64,000 nt of DNA from Scatophagus argus (taxonomy: Eukaryota > Chordata > Actinopteri > Scatophagidae). The position numbers and the translations under genes are program-made. Where the stretch lies: the NCBI RefSeq assembly GCF_020382885.2, contig NC_058503.1, forward strand, positions 23,552,535 to 23,616,534, read 5' to 3'. Below are positions 13,085 through 23,960 of this stretch, in pieces; position 1 is the stretch's first letter; the number at the start of each line of letters is the position of its first letter. The notes beneath the pieces are model-generated. The model had not been told where the DNA came from and did no database searches. It saw nothing but the letters and a program-made list of their open reading frames with translations.

Positions 13085-15151
13085 CTCCCACCATTGTATC
13101 CGTCCATGTCCAGATCTCCCAGTGCTGTGATGGCAGAACCGTATCTGGCATAAACCTCAGACCCTGTGAGCCTCTGTGGAGTGTGAAAGGAAAATCCACC
13201 ACGGCCGAGGTACACATACACCTGGAGGACAGAAACACACACACACACACACAAAGATAAATGATCTGATTTTCATTCAACCGGACAACAGCAGAAGAAA
13301 CGTGATGAAAGGAGCATCAGGGCTGTCTGTGACTGTGACAGGTGCACCTGCTGTTACCATGGTAACTACAGGTAGCACTGTAAATCAACCAGGACTGAAA
13401 TTCAGAGTGACATGAAGACACAGACATGCTGATGCTGTGTGTTTCCTACCTGTCCCACCTCCCTCAGTTTTCCATCTGACCCTCTGTCCATGAAGAGAGG
13501 AGCTCCGACCAGCAGATCTACCAAACTAACAGACACACACAGGAAATGACGTGTTGATGTGGTTCTAAACGCTGGTCGTTACGGTTGCTTTCCATTTGTG
13601 CTTGTAAGTCGTAACTCGGAACTCGGAGTGACGTCACGTCAGTCAAAAACCAAGCTGGAGATGTTCCATTTGCCACAGCAATACGATTGTAATGTGAGTC
13701 AGCCATTGTTGCTATAGCAACGTACGAGTACAAACGGACTGCACCATTGGAGGACGGTGTCAGAGGGACCCTGCTGGCCTCACACACAAGCCGAAAGTAT
13801 CGCTGCTGTTCAAGCTAACGTAACGCGGCTCCCGGCTGCTGAGTGCAGGGACGAGGTTGTCAGACCGTCCTGCGAAAGTCCAACGAGGAGACAAACTCAC
13901 CCGTCATTGTTCACGTCAGTAGCGGCCACTGAATGTCCAAAGTAGGCAGCCATCTACGAGACAAAGAAAAATGATCTGTGAGAGGGACGCAGCTCACGAG
14001 GGGACTTTATTTCTACATTTTCAATAAAATAAAGACACACTCGACTAAAGCGAGAACATCAACACTGTGATGCAGGGAACTGACAAGACACATCAGAAAC
14101 ATGTAGAGCTTTATGAGCTGCTAACTCAGCGGGGGAGGGGGAGAGGAGGGGGAGGGGCGGGAGGAGAGGTTATTACTGATCCCGTCACTCAAGCAGCTGT
14201 ATAAGAAAATTAAGTTTAATCGCACATTGAAAGACCCTGTACAGTGAAGTGGAACAATCTATTGTTCTGCCTATGAAGAATTCCACCAGAAAACACAGTT
14301 TGGCAGCAGTTCAGGATGAGGGTTCCTGCAGCCTTTAATAAGCTATAAACATTTTATTTTGAGCACTTATAACTGTTTCCTGTTATAATTTCAACAAGCT
14401 GCTGGTTGCTAAATCTCATTTCGAAACCCTCGTAGCTCCAGCATAAAACCACAGCCGGGGACAAACGTGAGACAAAGCGTGAGAGAGGTGAGAGGACAGA
14501 CTGAGACGGCTTGGCAGGAAGACAGAAAGACTGAAGAGTTTTAAAGAGCGAGGATGCAAACTGCTGAGTCACTGCAGGCTCACCCTTCTGTCATGTTTTC
14601 ACCTTTCAGCTGCCTTTGCTGACTGACAGCATCAGTTATCTGTTCTGAAGTCACATGATGCACCTTTCATTATCCTTCTAACTTCACGTCTGGTGAGTGA
14701 TGCTGCTCAACACGCAGTGTGAAATACAGAAACAGTGAAAGGCGGCTGTAAAGAGACAGACGGGGGAAGGGAGGGCAGGAAACAGATTAAAGAGGACGGA
14801 CAGGAAGTGAGGAGGAGCTCGTTAAGTCGGCTGATGACAGCCTCTCTCTTCCTGCCCTTCCTGTTTCTCCTCCTCCTCATCACTTTGGAAACTGAATCTT
14901 CTATGTGCTGACTTCGGTTCAGCACTCCTGAAAAGGTTAACTGCTAGTTACTGAGTAAAAGTGGGGTTAACAGCGAGTTGAGGTCAGTCAGCAGGTGTGG
15001 CTCACCTGAGTTCCTGTGAAGTTGACCATGGACTCCATGTTGAGGCCATTGAAGATGTTCACCTGAAATATCAAAACCACGAAACACATCAGAGTTACTG
15101 AGCTGCTGCTGCACTGGTCACACGATGACCAGAAGCCAATCAGGAAGCAGC

Positions 15152-15190
<39 letters not shown>

Positions 15191-16675
15191 GACTCCTACA
15201 TATCCCAGTGCCTTCTCCCCACGAGGAACTCCAGTCACATAATCTGTGGAGGTGAGAGGAGGCAGACTCAGTATCTGACATCATCTATCAATCTATCGGA
15301 TGCTTTGACGGTTCATCAGTGTTTAGCCCCGCTGGCTCCGCCCATTCTCACCTTCCTTCCCGTCATCGTTGAAGTCTCCGACCGTCACGGAGTAACCTGG
15401 TGGACGCACGGACGGATTTTTGTTCAAAAACACAGCAGCCGAGACGTAAAGAAACTCACCAAACAGACATCATTCAGAGTTCACAATCACGTCTAAGTCA
15501 GACAACATGTTTCACTTGTCGACGCCAACAGGTGTGTCTTCACCTGAGACAAGGCTGATATCAACAAACGGAACCAGTGCTCTCAGTTTGCTTTGATTAA
15601 TAAAGAAACATTAAGAGGATCCACAAACCAAGACCTGGAGACTCGCTCATCACACGCTGACAGGTCAACCTGTCTGGACTTTACCAACAGGTGTGTAGGT
15701 GTGTAGGTGTGTGTGTGTGTGTGTGTGTGTGGTTACCAAGGTAACTGTCGTCATACTGAGCGCTGGCCGACTTGGTGGCGAGCGTGTTGCTGTACGGGGT
15801 GATGTAGTCGTTGTTAAACCGAGTCAAAATCTCAGAGACGTCATCAGAAATCAGCTGACCTGAGGAGAACGAGAGGAGAACATGAGAGAACAAGAGGAGA
15901 AACAAGAGGAGAACATGAGAGAACAAGAGGAGAAACAAGAGGAGAACATGAGAGAACAAGAGGAGAAACAAGAGGAGAACATGAGAGAACAAGAGGAGAA
16001 CAAGAGGAGAAACAAGAGGAGAAACGAGGAGAAACAAGAGGAGAACATGAGAGAACAAGAGGAGAACAAGAGGAGAAACAAGAAGAGAAACAAGAGGAGA
16101 AACGAGGAGAAACAAGAGGAGAACATGAGAGAACAAGAGGAGAACAAGAGGAGAAACAAGAGGAGAAACAAGAGGAGAAACGAGGAGAAACAAGAGGAGA
16201 ACATGAGAGAACAAGAGGAGAACAAGAGGAGAAACAAGAGGAGAACATGAGAGAACAGGAGGAGAAACAAGAGGAGAACAGGAGAGAACAGGAGAGAACA
16301 GGAGGAGAACGTGAGAGAACAGGAGGAGATACATGAGGAGAACAAGAGGAGAAACAAGAGAACAGGAGGAGAACAGGAGAGAACAAGAGGACAACAACAG
16401 GAGAAACAAGAAGAGAACAGGAGGAGAACAGGAGCAAAAAGTGAAAGAGCACAACAAGAGAACAGAAATGAGCAAAAGAGAGGAGAGACCAGGGAGAACA
16501 GGAGGTGGGAGAACAATGTGAGGAGGAACATGAGGAAGTCCAGAACAGAAAAAGAACCTGTGATTTTATATTTGTGTTTACAGGCTGGTTTAGAAAAACA
16601 CACACAAACTGTAATTACAGGAACCACACAGCTGCCACAGAGACACAGCGTTAACAAGGGTCTAATCAGAAACAG

Positions 16676-16711
<36 letters not shown>

Positions 16712-16860
16712 TTGTTGTGTAATTGTGAGTGTTGAGTGTTGACTCAACAGGAAACAATAATTAGGCTAACACACACCAGGAAGAGCCTGACCATACATGA
16801 GACTGACTCAGGGTCTATACTGTGTCACACCCTCAGACAACAAGGCAAACATGGATTACA

Positions 16861-16891
<31 letters not shown>

Positions 16892-18571
16892 CTAACACTC
16901 ACCCTGCCAGTAGAAGCTGCCAGGTCCTCCGACCACCACTCTGTTGTTCTTCTGAAACCACAGAGGCAGAGAAAAGAGGGAAGAGAGCATTTCATGACTT
17001 TTACTTTGTAGAAGTGAGCACTTCTGTTCCACTGTGCATATCAAGCTAACATCAGCCTGCCTCTTCGTCTTCTAACCGTTCAGTTCCTGCAGAGGGAACC
17101 AGGTGCCTCCACACTCTGTTCTGCTGAGAACGTTATGAACACATGCTTGAGACAGCAGAGGAGGCAGCGACCACGACATACAGAAAACCTCAAGCAACCC
17201 GACAACCCGCTCGCACCGAGGCCGAGCTTCGTCGGCCGGGCCCGGACTCGACTCCGAGCCCATCGGAGCCAGCGGGCTGCAGGTTGGCCGGGCTCGGCTG
17301 CTTGCTCACCTTCAGGAAGTCGACGCTGAAGCCGGCCTGGCAGAAGCCCTGACCCTCTGGTGAGTGTGCAGCTGGACGCCAAACAGCACCATGAAACCAT
17401 ATGGAACAGAACCACAGCAGAGACATTCAGTCAGAGACCTCAAAGTCGCCTCGCATCAGAACGCGCTCATCGCTGACACGCGTGTGTTAATGACAAGCTG
17501 CACGCCAACGCACCCGATCTGCAGGGCGAGTACTCCACCACCGAGCCTCCCTTCTTCAGGTAACACGTTCCCACCGGCTCGCGCTCAGAGACGCCGAAGG
17601 TCGACCACTGATACAGAGGAGCACAGGCCTGCCGGAGAGACACGCACACAGGTAAACACAGGTAAACACAGGTAAACAGAGAGCACAGACCAATACATTG
17701 TGAGTGTGTGTGTGTGTGGTTCTTACCAGGATGTGTTCTCCATCAGATCGTACTGAAGCACCAAACCACTGCTTGGATTTAAACTCCATCTGAGCTCCGT
17801 CTTTGTTCGTCCTGTCACCTGCAGACACACAAGGTGTTTTGTTTTCACTCGCACCAATCAGAGCCTGCGACGCACCTGAAGGGCTCGTTGCTTCAGCCTG
17901 ACGATGTCTGGTTAAAGCTGCTTGACTTCAGGACGTACAGTGGACTCGTGTCCATCCTCTCATGTCCTCATATGTCCTCAGCCTGTTTGTGCTTTAACAT
18001 GGCTCTGAGCAGTGACAGGACACAGCGATGTGACTGTGGACTCGGGCCTCGATTGGCTGCTGAATCCTGATGAATGCGACCTTTCATCTCCCGTCTGCAA
18101 TCGACTCGGTCAAGACGCCAACTGGTTGTGCCAGCTGCTCGCCATCTGAACTGTAACCACGGCAACAGACTCTTTGTCTCGCCGTGGTCCGTCTCGATTT
18201 GTCCCTGCAGTCTGTGCAGGTCTCGTGTTACTGAGACGTGTGCAAAACGACACGCGTGATCACGTAGAACGACTGCTTTTAAACTAACTGATTGTTTTAG
18301 CACACGGCACATGAAACAGGAAAAGAGCAAATCTCACATCTGAGACGCTTTGAAATCACAACGATACGGATTATTGATCACTGAGGAGACTGAGGACTGA
18401 TGTCACTGATGAACATCAAAATAAGGACACTTCAGTCAGAAAGGTGGCAGACGTGACAGCATGACAGCTCTGAGTCACTTCCTGTTGCACAAGCACAAAT
18501 ACAATCTGAAAAAAATAAAAAGTGCAGCAGGCGGTAGTCTGACTGAGTCAGTCACACCACACACACGCACA

Positions 18572-18628
<57 letters not shown>

Positions 18629-19494
18629 CAATTCCAGTTAATTCTGGTCTGTGGTCCAGTAAAGCTTTGGCCAGCAATCACGCAGGTCAGATCAACAACA
18701 AAGACCTCTATTGTGGGAACACACACACACACACGCACACAAACACACACACGCACACACACACACACACACACTCTAACTAGGCCACTCACTAACAGCA
18801 TTACAACATCAGTTAGTATTCAGGCCTGCAGGCTGAACCCACAGGATCCTCTGACAGTTTGTGTCTTGTGTCTCTGCCTGGGGAAAAGGAGTCCAGAAGG
18901 TGTGGAGAAACGGGCTGCGGAGCTGCTGTCCCGACCAAGAGTCCGACACGGAGACCAGCTGCACCCTGGAACCACATGTCACGTCTCCAGGATGGAGACT
19001 GCAAACCTTCAAAAGGTCCAAACACAAGCAGTCAGCCGTGAACACGTCAGACTGCTGCTGACGGCGAACTCAGAACACGCCGAGACGCAGGTGACACGCT
19101 GCTCTGCGAGCACGTACGTGTTCAGGCCTGCCGAGTCCGCAGGAGGCGAACAAATCATGAGGCGCAAGCGCTTTGACAGCACGCTTATGTTCCTGCAGCA
19201 CTGAGTGTGCAGCCCCGAGAGGAAAACTTCTCTGTTTGTCGTTTAAAATAAATCTGAACCTAAAAGCAAACATTAAACTCCATCAGTGAAGGAGAGGACG
19301 CAGTCTTCTTCTTCCTCTTCTTCTTCTCCTTCCAGCTCCACTGCTTGTTCACACGTCTGAATGAAGCTGTGATGCACAGCTTCACAACACAGACAAACAA
19401 AGCCACAGAGTTTCACATACACACATATGAAGAGAACACAATGTGTGTGTAGCAGGCTGAACGTCACTCTCTTTGGTTTTCTACCATCATGGCT

Positions 19495-19553
<59 letters not shown>

Positions 19554-22500
19554 AACAGTGTGCTGCAACATGAAGTGCTGCTTGGTTCCAGTGTAAACAC
19601 CACAGTTTAGTTGCCCCGTTGTTGCAACATGTACTGAGTTGCCTCCAGGGGGACAATCCTCTTCGCCTGAGCTGTTTCTGCTCTGCTGTCTGCTGAAAGT
19701 GACGGCAGTATGAATCACCTAAGAGCTCGTGACGGAAGCTCTCGGTCACGTCTGCGGTCGGGCGCGGCGGCTGAGCGGAGGATAAAAGGTGTTTTACAGC
19801 AGCTGATCAGTTAAATCTTTTTGAAGCAATGCCGTCCACGCCCAGTGGGACTGAGACCACGACAACACGCCTCAGCTGAAGTGTGCACATAACAAAGCAG
19901 AGCAGTGACCAGCACGCTCGCTGGCTAACTGTAGTAACCCCGGGTGCCGCTGGGTCGTGTCCCTGTGTGTCTGTCAGAGATGAACTGGATCCTGGCTGAG
20001 TCTGAGGTCCAGCACCTGATGGTCTGTCAGAGATGAACTGGTGGACTAACCAGAAACAAAAACACGGGATCAGTACATTAAAAAGTCCCAGTACACAAAG
20101 TGTGTGTACAGCTGGACTCCACAGAGGAGGTCGAGGAACAACACACTATGTGTTACTGCGTTAGTATGCACAGTGATACTGCGTTGTTACTGCGTTAGTA
20201 TGCACAGTGATACTGCGTTGTTACTGCGTTAGTATGCACAGTGTTACTACGTTGTTACTGCGTTAGTATGCACAGTGTTACTGCGTTGTTACTGCGTTAG
20301 TATGCACAGTGATACTGCGTTGTTACTGCGTTAGTATGCACAGTGATACTGCGTTGTTACTGCGTTAGTATGCACAGTGTTACTACGTTGTTACTGCGTT
20401 AGTATGCACAGTGATACTGCGTTGTTACTGCGTTAGTATGCACAGTGTTACTGCGTTGTTACTGCGTTAGTATGCACAGTGTTACTGCGTTGTTACTGCG
20501 TTAGTATGCAGTGTTACTGCGTTGTTACTGCGTTAGTATGCACAGTGTTACTGCGTTGTTACTGCGTTAGTATGCACAGTGATACTGCAGTGTTACTGCG
20601 TTAGTATGCACAGCGATACTGCAGTGTTACTGTGTTAGTATGCACAGTGATACTGCAGTTGTACTGCGTTAATATGCACAGTGATGCTGCGTTGTTACTG
20701 CGTTAGTATGCACAGCGATACTGCAGTGTTACTGCGTTAGTATGCACAGTGATACTGCAGTGTTACTGCGTTAATATGCACAGTGATACTGCAGTTGTAC
20801 TGCGTTAATATGCACAGTGATGCTGCATTGTTACTGCGTTAGTATGCACAGTGTTACTGCGTTAGTATGCACAGTGATACTGCAGTGTTACTGCGTTAGT
20901 ATGCACAGCGATACTGCAGTGTTACTGCGTTAGTATGCACAGTGTTACTGCGTTAGTATGCACAGTGATACTGCAGTGTTACTGCGTTAGTATGCACAGC
21001 GATACTGCAGTGTTACTGCGTTAGTATGCACAGCGATACTGCAGTGTTACTGCGTTAGTATGCTCCCAACTCAACTCAACGTTGCCTGCAAGGAGCAGAT
21101 GAGGAGCAGATGAGGAGCAGGACTTGAGGACTGCGGTCCCTGAACGAGTCCACACACCTCCTGTTTCACCACACATTCCTGAATGTGTCCTGACATGAGA
21201 CGCAGCAGGCTGAGCTCAGCCTGATCGTCACCACGCAACACGCCCTGACTGCAACGCCGTCTTACTACAGCCTCAAATAATGTCAGACACTCATCAGCTT
21301 GCGCTTTTTGAAATAAAAGATTCTTAAAGACTTAAAGTTCTGCTTCAGATTTCAGTGGAGTCAAATCTTACTTTTAGTACTCAGAGGTTTTTCTGACATG
21401 ACAGGAAACACTGCGGCCTGGAATCTGATCTGATATCAGCCTCACCGGCCTGCACATCAGGACTGGGTTCACTTACTGCTAACGCTAACAGGAGAGGACA
21501 GACAGACAGGAGAGGACGGACAGCAGAGGACAGACAGGCAGGAGAGGACAGACAGGAGAGAACGGACAGCAGAGGACAGACAGACAGGCAGGAGAGGACA
21601 GACAGACAGGAGAGGACAGACAGACAGACAGAAGAGGACAGGCAGGAGAGGACAGACAGACAGGAGAGGACAGATAGTCAGGCAGGAGAGGACAGACAGA
21701 CAGGCATGAGAGGACGGACAGCAGAGGACAGACAGGCAGGAGAGGACAGACAGGAGAGGACGGACAGCAGAGGACAGACAGACAGGCAGGAGAGGACAGA
21801 CAGACAGGAGAGGACAGACAGACAGACAGACAGACAGAAGAGGACAGGCAGGAGAGGACAGACAGACAGGAGAGGACAGATAGTCAGGCAGGAGAGGACA
21901 GACAGACAGGCATGAGAGGACGGACAGCAGAGGACAGACAGGCAGGAGAGGACAGACAGGAGAGGACGGACAGCAGAGGACAGACAGACAGACAGGAGAG
22001 GACAGACAGACAGGTTAATGACAGCAGCTCTCTGTGTGTTCTTCTACCTGATGTAAAATGACTGACTGAATGACAGACTGTCAGTACTGCAAAACCACAG
22101 CTCAACACCTACAGCAGCACCACACTGTGACACAGGAAGCTGCTGCAGCCACAGGATGTGGTCCTATTGACGAGCTGCTGATCAGCTGATCCGCACTTCT
22201 GATCAATCAAACCACCTGAAAACAACAGACTGAACCGAGAGGCTGAGCCGAGTCCCCCGTCATCAGGATTCTGGCCACGTCTTCGTTATATATAAAGAAA
22301 CAAAGTGCTGTGGGAGGACGGAGGACGGAGACTCCCTGAGGCAAACAGGGTCAGGGTCTCAGGCTGACCGTGGTGCAGTCAAAGCTGGCTTAATCTGCGG
22401 GTGAGTACCTGAGCTGTCAAACTGCAGCTGCTGACAGGGCGAAGAGCTCTTCCAGGGGCAGCTGAACACGGCTCCCCTCTCCACAACGCTGCCCGTGGAC

Positions 22501-23630
22501 GACGCGTTGGCCCGAGGAGCTCCGATCAGGACGTCCGACCTGAGGACAGGAGAGACGCTCGTGTTAAGTGTGTTAGCATGACAACATTAGCTCATCGGCA
22601 GTAAACACAAAGTCCAGCCGAGGCATCGGGTCTGCACGCGTTTGGACATAACCCGAAGTGTTGGACTCATTGACATGTTGACCAGATGGTGGCGCTGGAT
22701 GAAAAGTCAGTTCGTCCTCTGAGGAGCATGAACGTCTCTAAACACTCTAATGGGAAAGCCGAGAGGAAACCGGAGCCTGGATCAGTGACTGGAGCTTTGT
22801 CAAAACCACACGAGGACGTTCATGTCCTCTCTGTCGTTCACCACCTGAAGCTCCGCCGCTGACCCCACAGGTGCTGCTCTCAAACAGAGTCAGGCGGCTC
22901 CGTCCTCAGCAGAGCCTGCAGAGGACTACAGCTCATAAGACAGGGAAAATGTCCTCAGCAGAGGAACGACCAGCTCAGCGCCAACATCTCGCCTTCGCTG
23001 CTGCTGCTGCTGCTCTGTGAAATCCTGCACATCAAACCACTTTTGGACTTTCAGAAACTCGTCCATCTGTTTGCGTGCAGAACTGTGGGAGCAGAAAGGA
23101 CGAGCTGTGGTTCCCCGCGTTGCTACCTTCCAAACAGAAAGTCAACACAGGAATCAGCGACAGCATGCAGTGGGGACACCAGCAGGACCAGGACCAGCTG
23201 CTCCCACAAACCCTTCACGGTCTCTAAATCTCAGGACACGCAAATCAACGCCACTTTCCTAAACCTATCGGGTTTAGGTGAGAAGCTGCGTTAGACTGAG
23301 GGCTTAAATCGTGTAATAGTGACACGCCGAGGAGACAGCTGTCTCCGAGCGCCAGTTTAAGACTTTTAGAACAGACTGTAGCGCCGCAGTGGACACGGGA
23401 AGTGATGATAAAGGAAGCAGCAGCGAGGGACGACCAGCTGGACATCCTCTGCTCTGCGGGGCGTCTTACTTTTGGTTGTCTGAGGACTTGAAGAAGTCCA
23501 CCGAGAAGCCGAAGTAGCTTCCCTCGGGTCCGGAGAACACGGAGGGTTTGTCCACGTCCAGGTTGAAGGATCCGCAGCGCTGGACGAGCACCAGGACGAG
23601 CAGACCGAGAGCCGTCCGTCCGTCTGCCAT
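5814..23630 (-). CDS. itgav: Integrin alpha-V, 32 exons, complete
   Basis: I assembled 32 exons in phase to 1038 residues, close to the ~1048 of human ITGAV. Exons, 5' to 3': 23470-23630, 22409-22539, 17727-17818, 17514-17628, 17310-17356, 16903-16951, 15737-15859, 15352-15396, 15200-15243, 15006-15062, 13901-13953, 13450-13525, 13092-13221, 12881-12978, 12529-12622, 12397-12442, 11991-12098, 11652-11707, 11357-11511, 10941-11078, 10746-10813, 9981-10125, 9788-9880, 9417-9496, 8103-8183, 7917-8022, 7636-7794, 7330-7461, 6846-6959, 6533-6640, 6048-6167, 5814-5906. The protein is the alpha subunit of RGD-binding integrins and pairs with beta subunits at the cell surface. It has a signal peptide, a seven-blade propeller with four DxDxDG-type calcium loops, thigh and calf domains, a cleavage site, one membrane helix and the GFFKR tail. 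The C-terminal RVRPPQE and EQLQP match alpha-V rather than alpha-5 or alpha-8. No frameshift or missing exon was seen. Confidence 0.96.
6299..6349. repeat. Short tandem repeat, 20-bp unit
   Basis: The 20-base unit GTCAGCAGGCGCTCGCCAAG is present twice in full and then partly, inside the itgav intron between exons 30 and 31. Confidence 0.8.
7293..7325. repeat. (TG)n microsatellite at the itgav exon 28 donor
   Basis: This is an almost pure TG run on the plus strand. It ends within a few bases of the exon 28 donor site, so on the transcript strand a CA run begins directly after the splice donor. Confidence 0.9.
7466..7512. repeat. (CA)n microsatellite at the itgav exon 28 acceptor
   Basis: This CA run on the plus strand gives a TG-rich tract on the transcript strand directly upstream of the exon 28 acceptor. 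Exon 28 is therefore bracketed by dinucleotide repeats on both sides. Confidence 0.9.
8440..8708. repeat. Compound CA/CTCA minisatellite in an itgav intron
   Basis: The module CACACAGAGTCTCTCACACA recurs about eight times, separated by CA and CTCACA runs, in the intron between exons 24 and 25. A further pure CA run follows at 8813-8840. Confidence 0.85.
12100..12138. repeat. (CA)n microsatellite upstream of itgav exon 17
   Basis: A CA run lies directly before the exon 17 acceptor (TG-rich on the transcript strand). Similar dinucleotide runs occur at 10920-10940, 12355-12388, 12510-12528, 13052-13084, 13235-13253, 15155-15190, 15690-15731, 16679-16710 and 16860-16888, most within a few tens of bases of an exon. 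Confidence 0.88.
12397..17818 (-). other. itgav: itgav exons 3-16: beta-propeller with FG-GAP and Ca-binding loops
   Basis: These exons code for the head domain that binds RGD ligands together with the beta subunit. Calcium loops are visible as DFNDDGKED (exon 8 into 9), DVNNDGLVD (11 into 12), DLDMDGYND (13 into 14) and DIDRNGYPD (15 into 16). Each loop is split by an intron near its end, a repeated gene-structure feature of the propeller. The [10 protein letters not shown] stretch (exon 7 into 8), whose acidic residues contact the RGD arginine in human alpha-V, is conserved. The [14 protein letters not shown] motif in exon 12 is also typical of alpha-V. Confidence 0.92.
15862..16530. repeat. 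Purine/pyrimidine-asymmetric minisatellite abutting the itgav exon 7 acceptor
   Basis: Irregular repeats of modules such as GAACATGAGAGAACAAGAGG and AGAAACAAGAGG run for about 670 bases. The plus strand is almost all A and G with some C and ATG; the itgav transcript strand is therefore C/T-rich. The array starts two bases beyond the exon 7 boundary and occupies most of intron 6 (15860-16902). Long open frames on both strands across it come from repeat periodicity and are not genes. Confidence 0.92.
18557..18775. repeat. Two (CA)n microsatellites in itgav intron 2
   Basis: CA runs lie at 18557-18624 and 18721-18775 with ordinary sequence between them. Another long CA run is at 19498-19550. 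All are in the large second intron, where no exon-like segment was found. Confidence 0.88.
20145..21063. repeat. 34-bp minisatellite, about 27 units, in itgav intron 2
   Basis: The unit is 34 bases, built from TTACTGCGTTAGTATGCACA followed by GTGATACTGCGTTG. Early units (to about 20580) mostly end in TGCGTTG and later units in TGCAGTG, so two variant families occupy different ends of the array. Some units are shortened. There are no unique spacers. Confidence 0.93.
21490..22015. repeat. GACAGACAGGAGAG minisatellite with higher-order units
   Basis: Short modules (GACAGACAGG, AGAGGACA, GGACAGCAGAGG) are arranged in a larger unit of about 200 bases. The landmark CATGAGAGGACGGACAGC recurs about 206 bases apart (near 21704 and 21908), and a related copy lies near 21513. 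The array is inside itgav intron 2. Confidence 0.88.
22409..23630 (-). other. itgav: itgav exons 1-2: signal peptide and first propeller blade
   Basis: Exon 1 opens [16 protein letters not shown], a hydrophobic signal peptide of about 21 residues. The mature N-terminus then reads FNLDVDKP, as in alpha-V proteins of other vertebrates, followed by [15 protein letters not shown], a family landmark. Exon 2 adds VLIGAPRAN. The start codon is the only in-frame ATG before the signal peptide. The 930-base intron 1 holds no recognisable element. Intron 2 (17819-22408) is the largest of the gene and carries two big minisatellites. Confidence 0.93.
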
Positions 23631-23960
23631 GGCCTCCGCGGGTTAGCCGAGGAAAACACCGAAGAAAACGGCGACAAACAGCAACGGAGACGCGGCTGGA
23701 GATGATGCCAGAGAGTTAGCTAATCCCGCGGTGTGTTCCCACCCACAGCGTCACTTCGACCTGATCCAAAGCCCCGCTCGTACCGACAGCAGCTCTGCCT
23801 CGAGTCGCGATGGCTCAAGTGTTAAATAAAGCGCATTTCCGGTTTGTGGCCTGAAGTCACTCCAGCCGTGGCCGGCGGCTCGTTAGCTTGTTCTGGCCGA
23901 CAGAGGCAGGAGGAGCACAGGGAGAGTCCCGGGGAGAGGCCGTGACTCCGAGTCTCACCA
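23631..23960 (-). promoter_or_regulatory. itgav: itgav promoter region, GC-rich
   Basis: The sequence upstream of the itgav ATG is GC-rich with many CpG dinucleotides (CCGCGGTGTG, GTCGCGATGG), unlike the AT-rich DNA beyond 24.0 kb. No TATA box is evident close to the ATG. This fits a CpG-island promoter; the role is inferred from position and composition. Confidence 0.5.

Noticed and set aside
15681-16747. Long minus-strand open frames (250-298 codons) rich in LLLFSHV and CSPLV repeats
   Set aside because: They are translations of the AG-free minisatellite in itgav intron 6 in three frames. Period and composition explain them.
18461-19204. Plus-strand open frame of 247 codons
   Set aside because: Half of it is HTHTHT from CA repeats, and it lies inside itgav intron 2 with no domain or splice support.
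20145-21063. Regular repeats that might be taken for a CRISPR-like array
   Set aside because: Units are contiguous 34-bp tandem copies without unique spacers, in a vertebrate intron.
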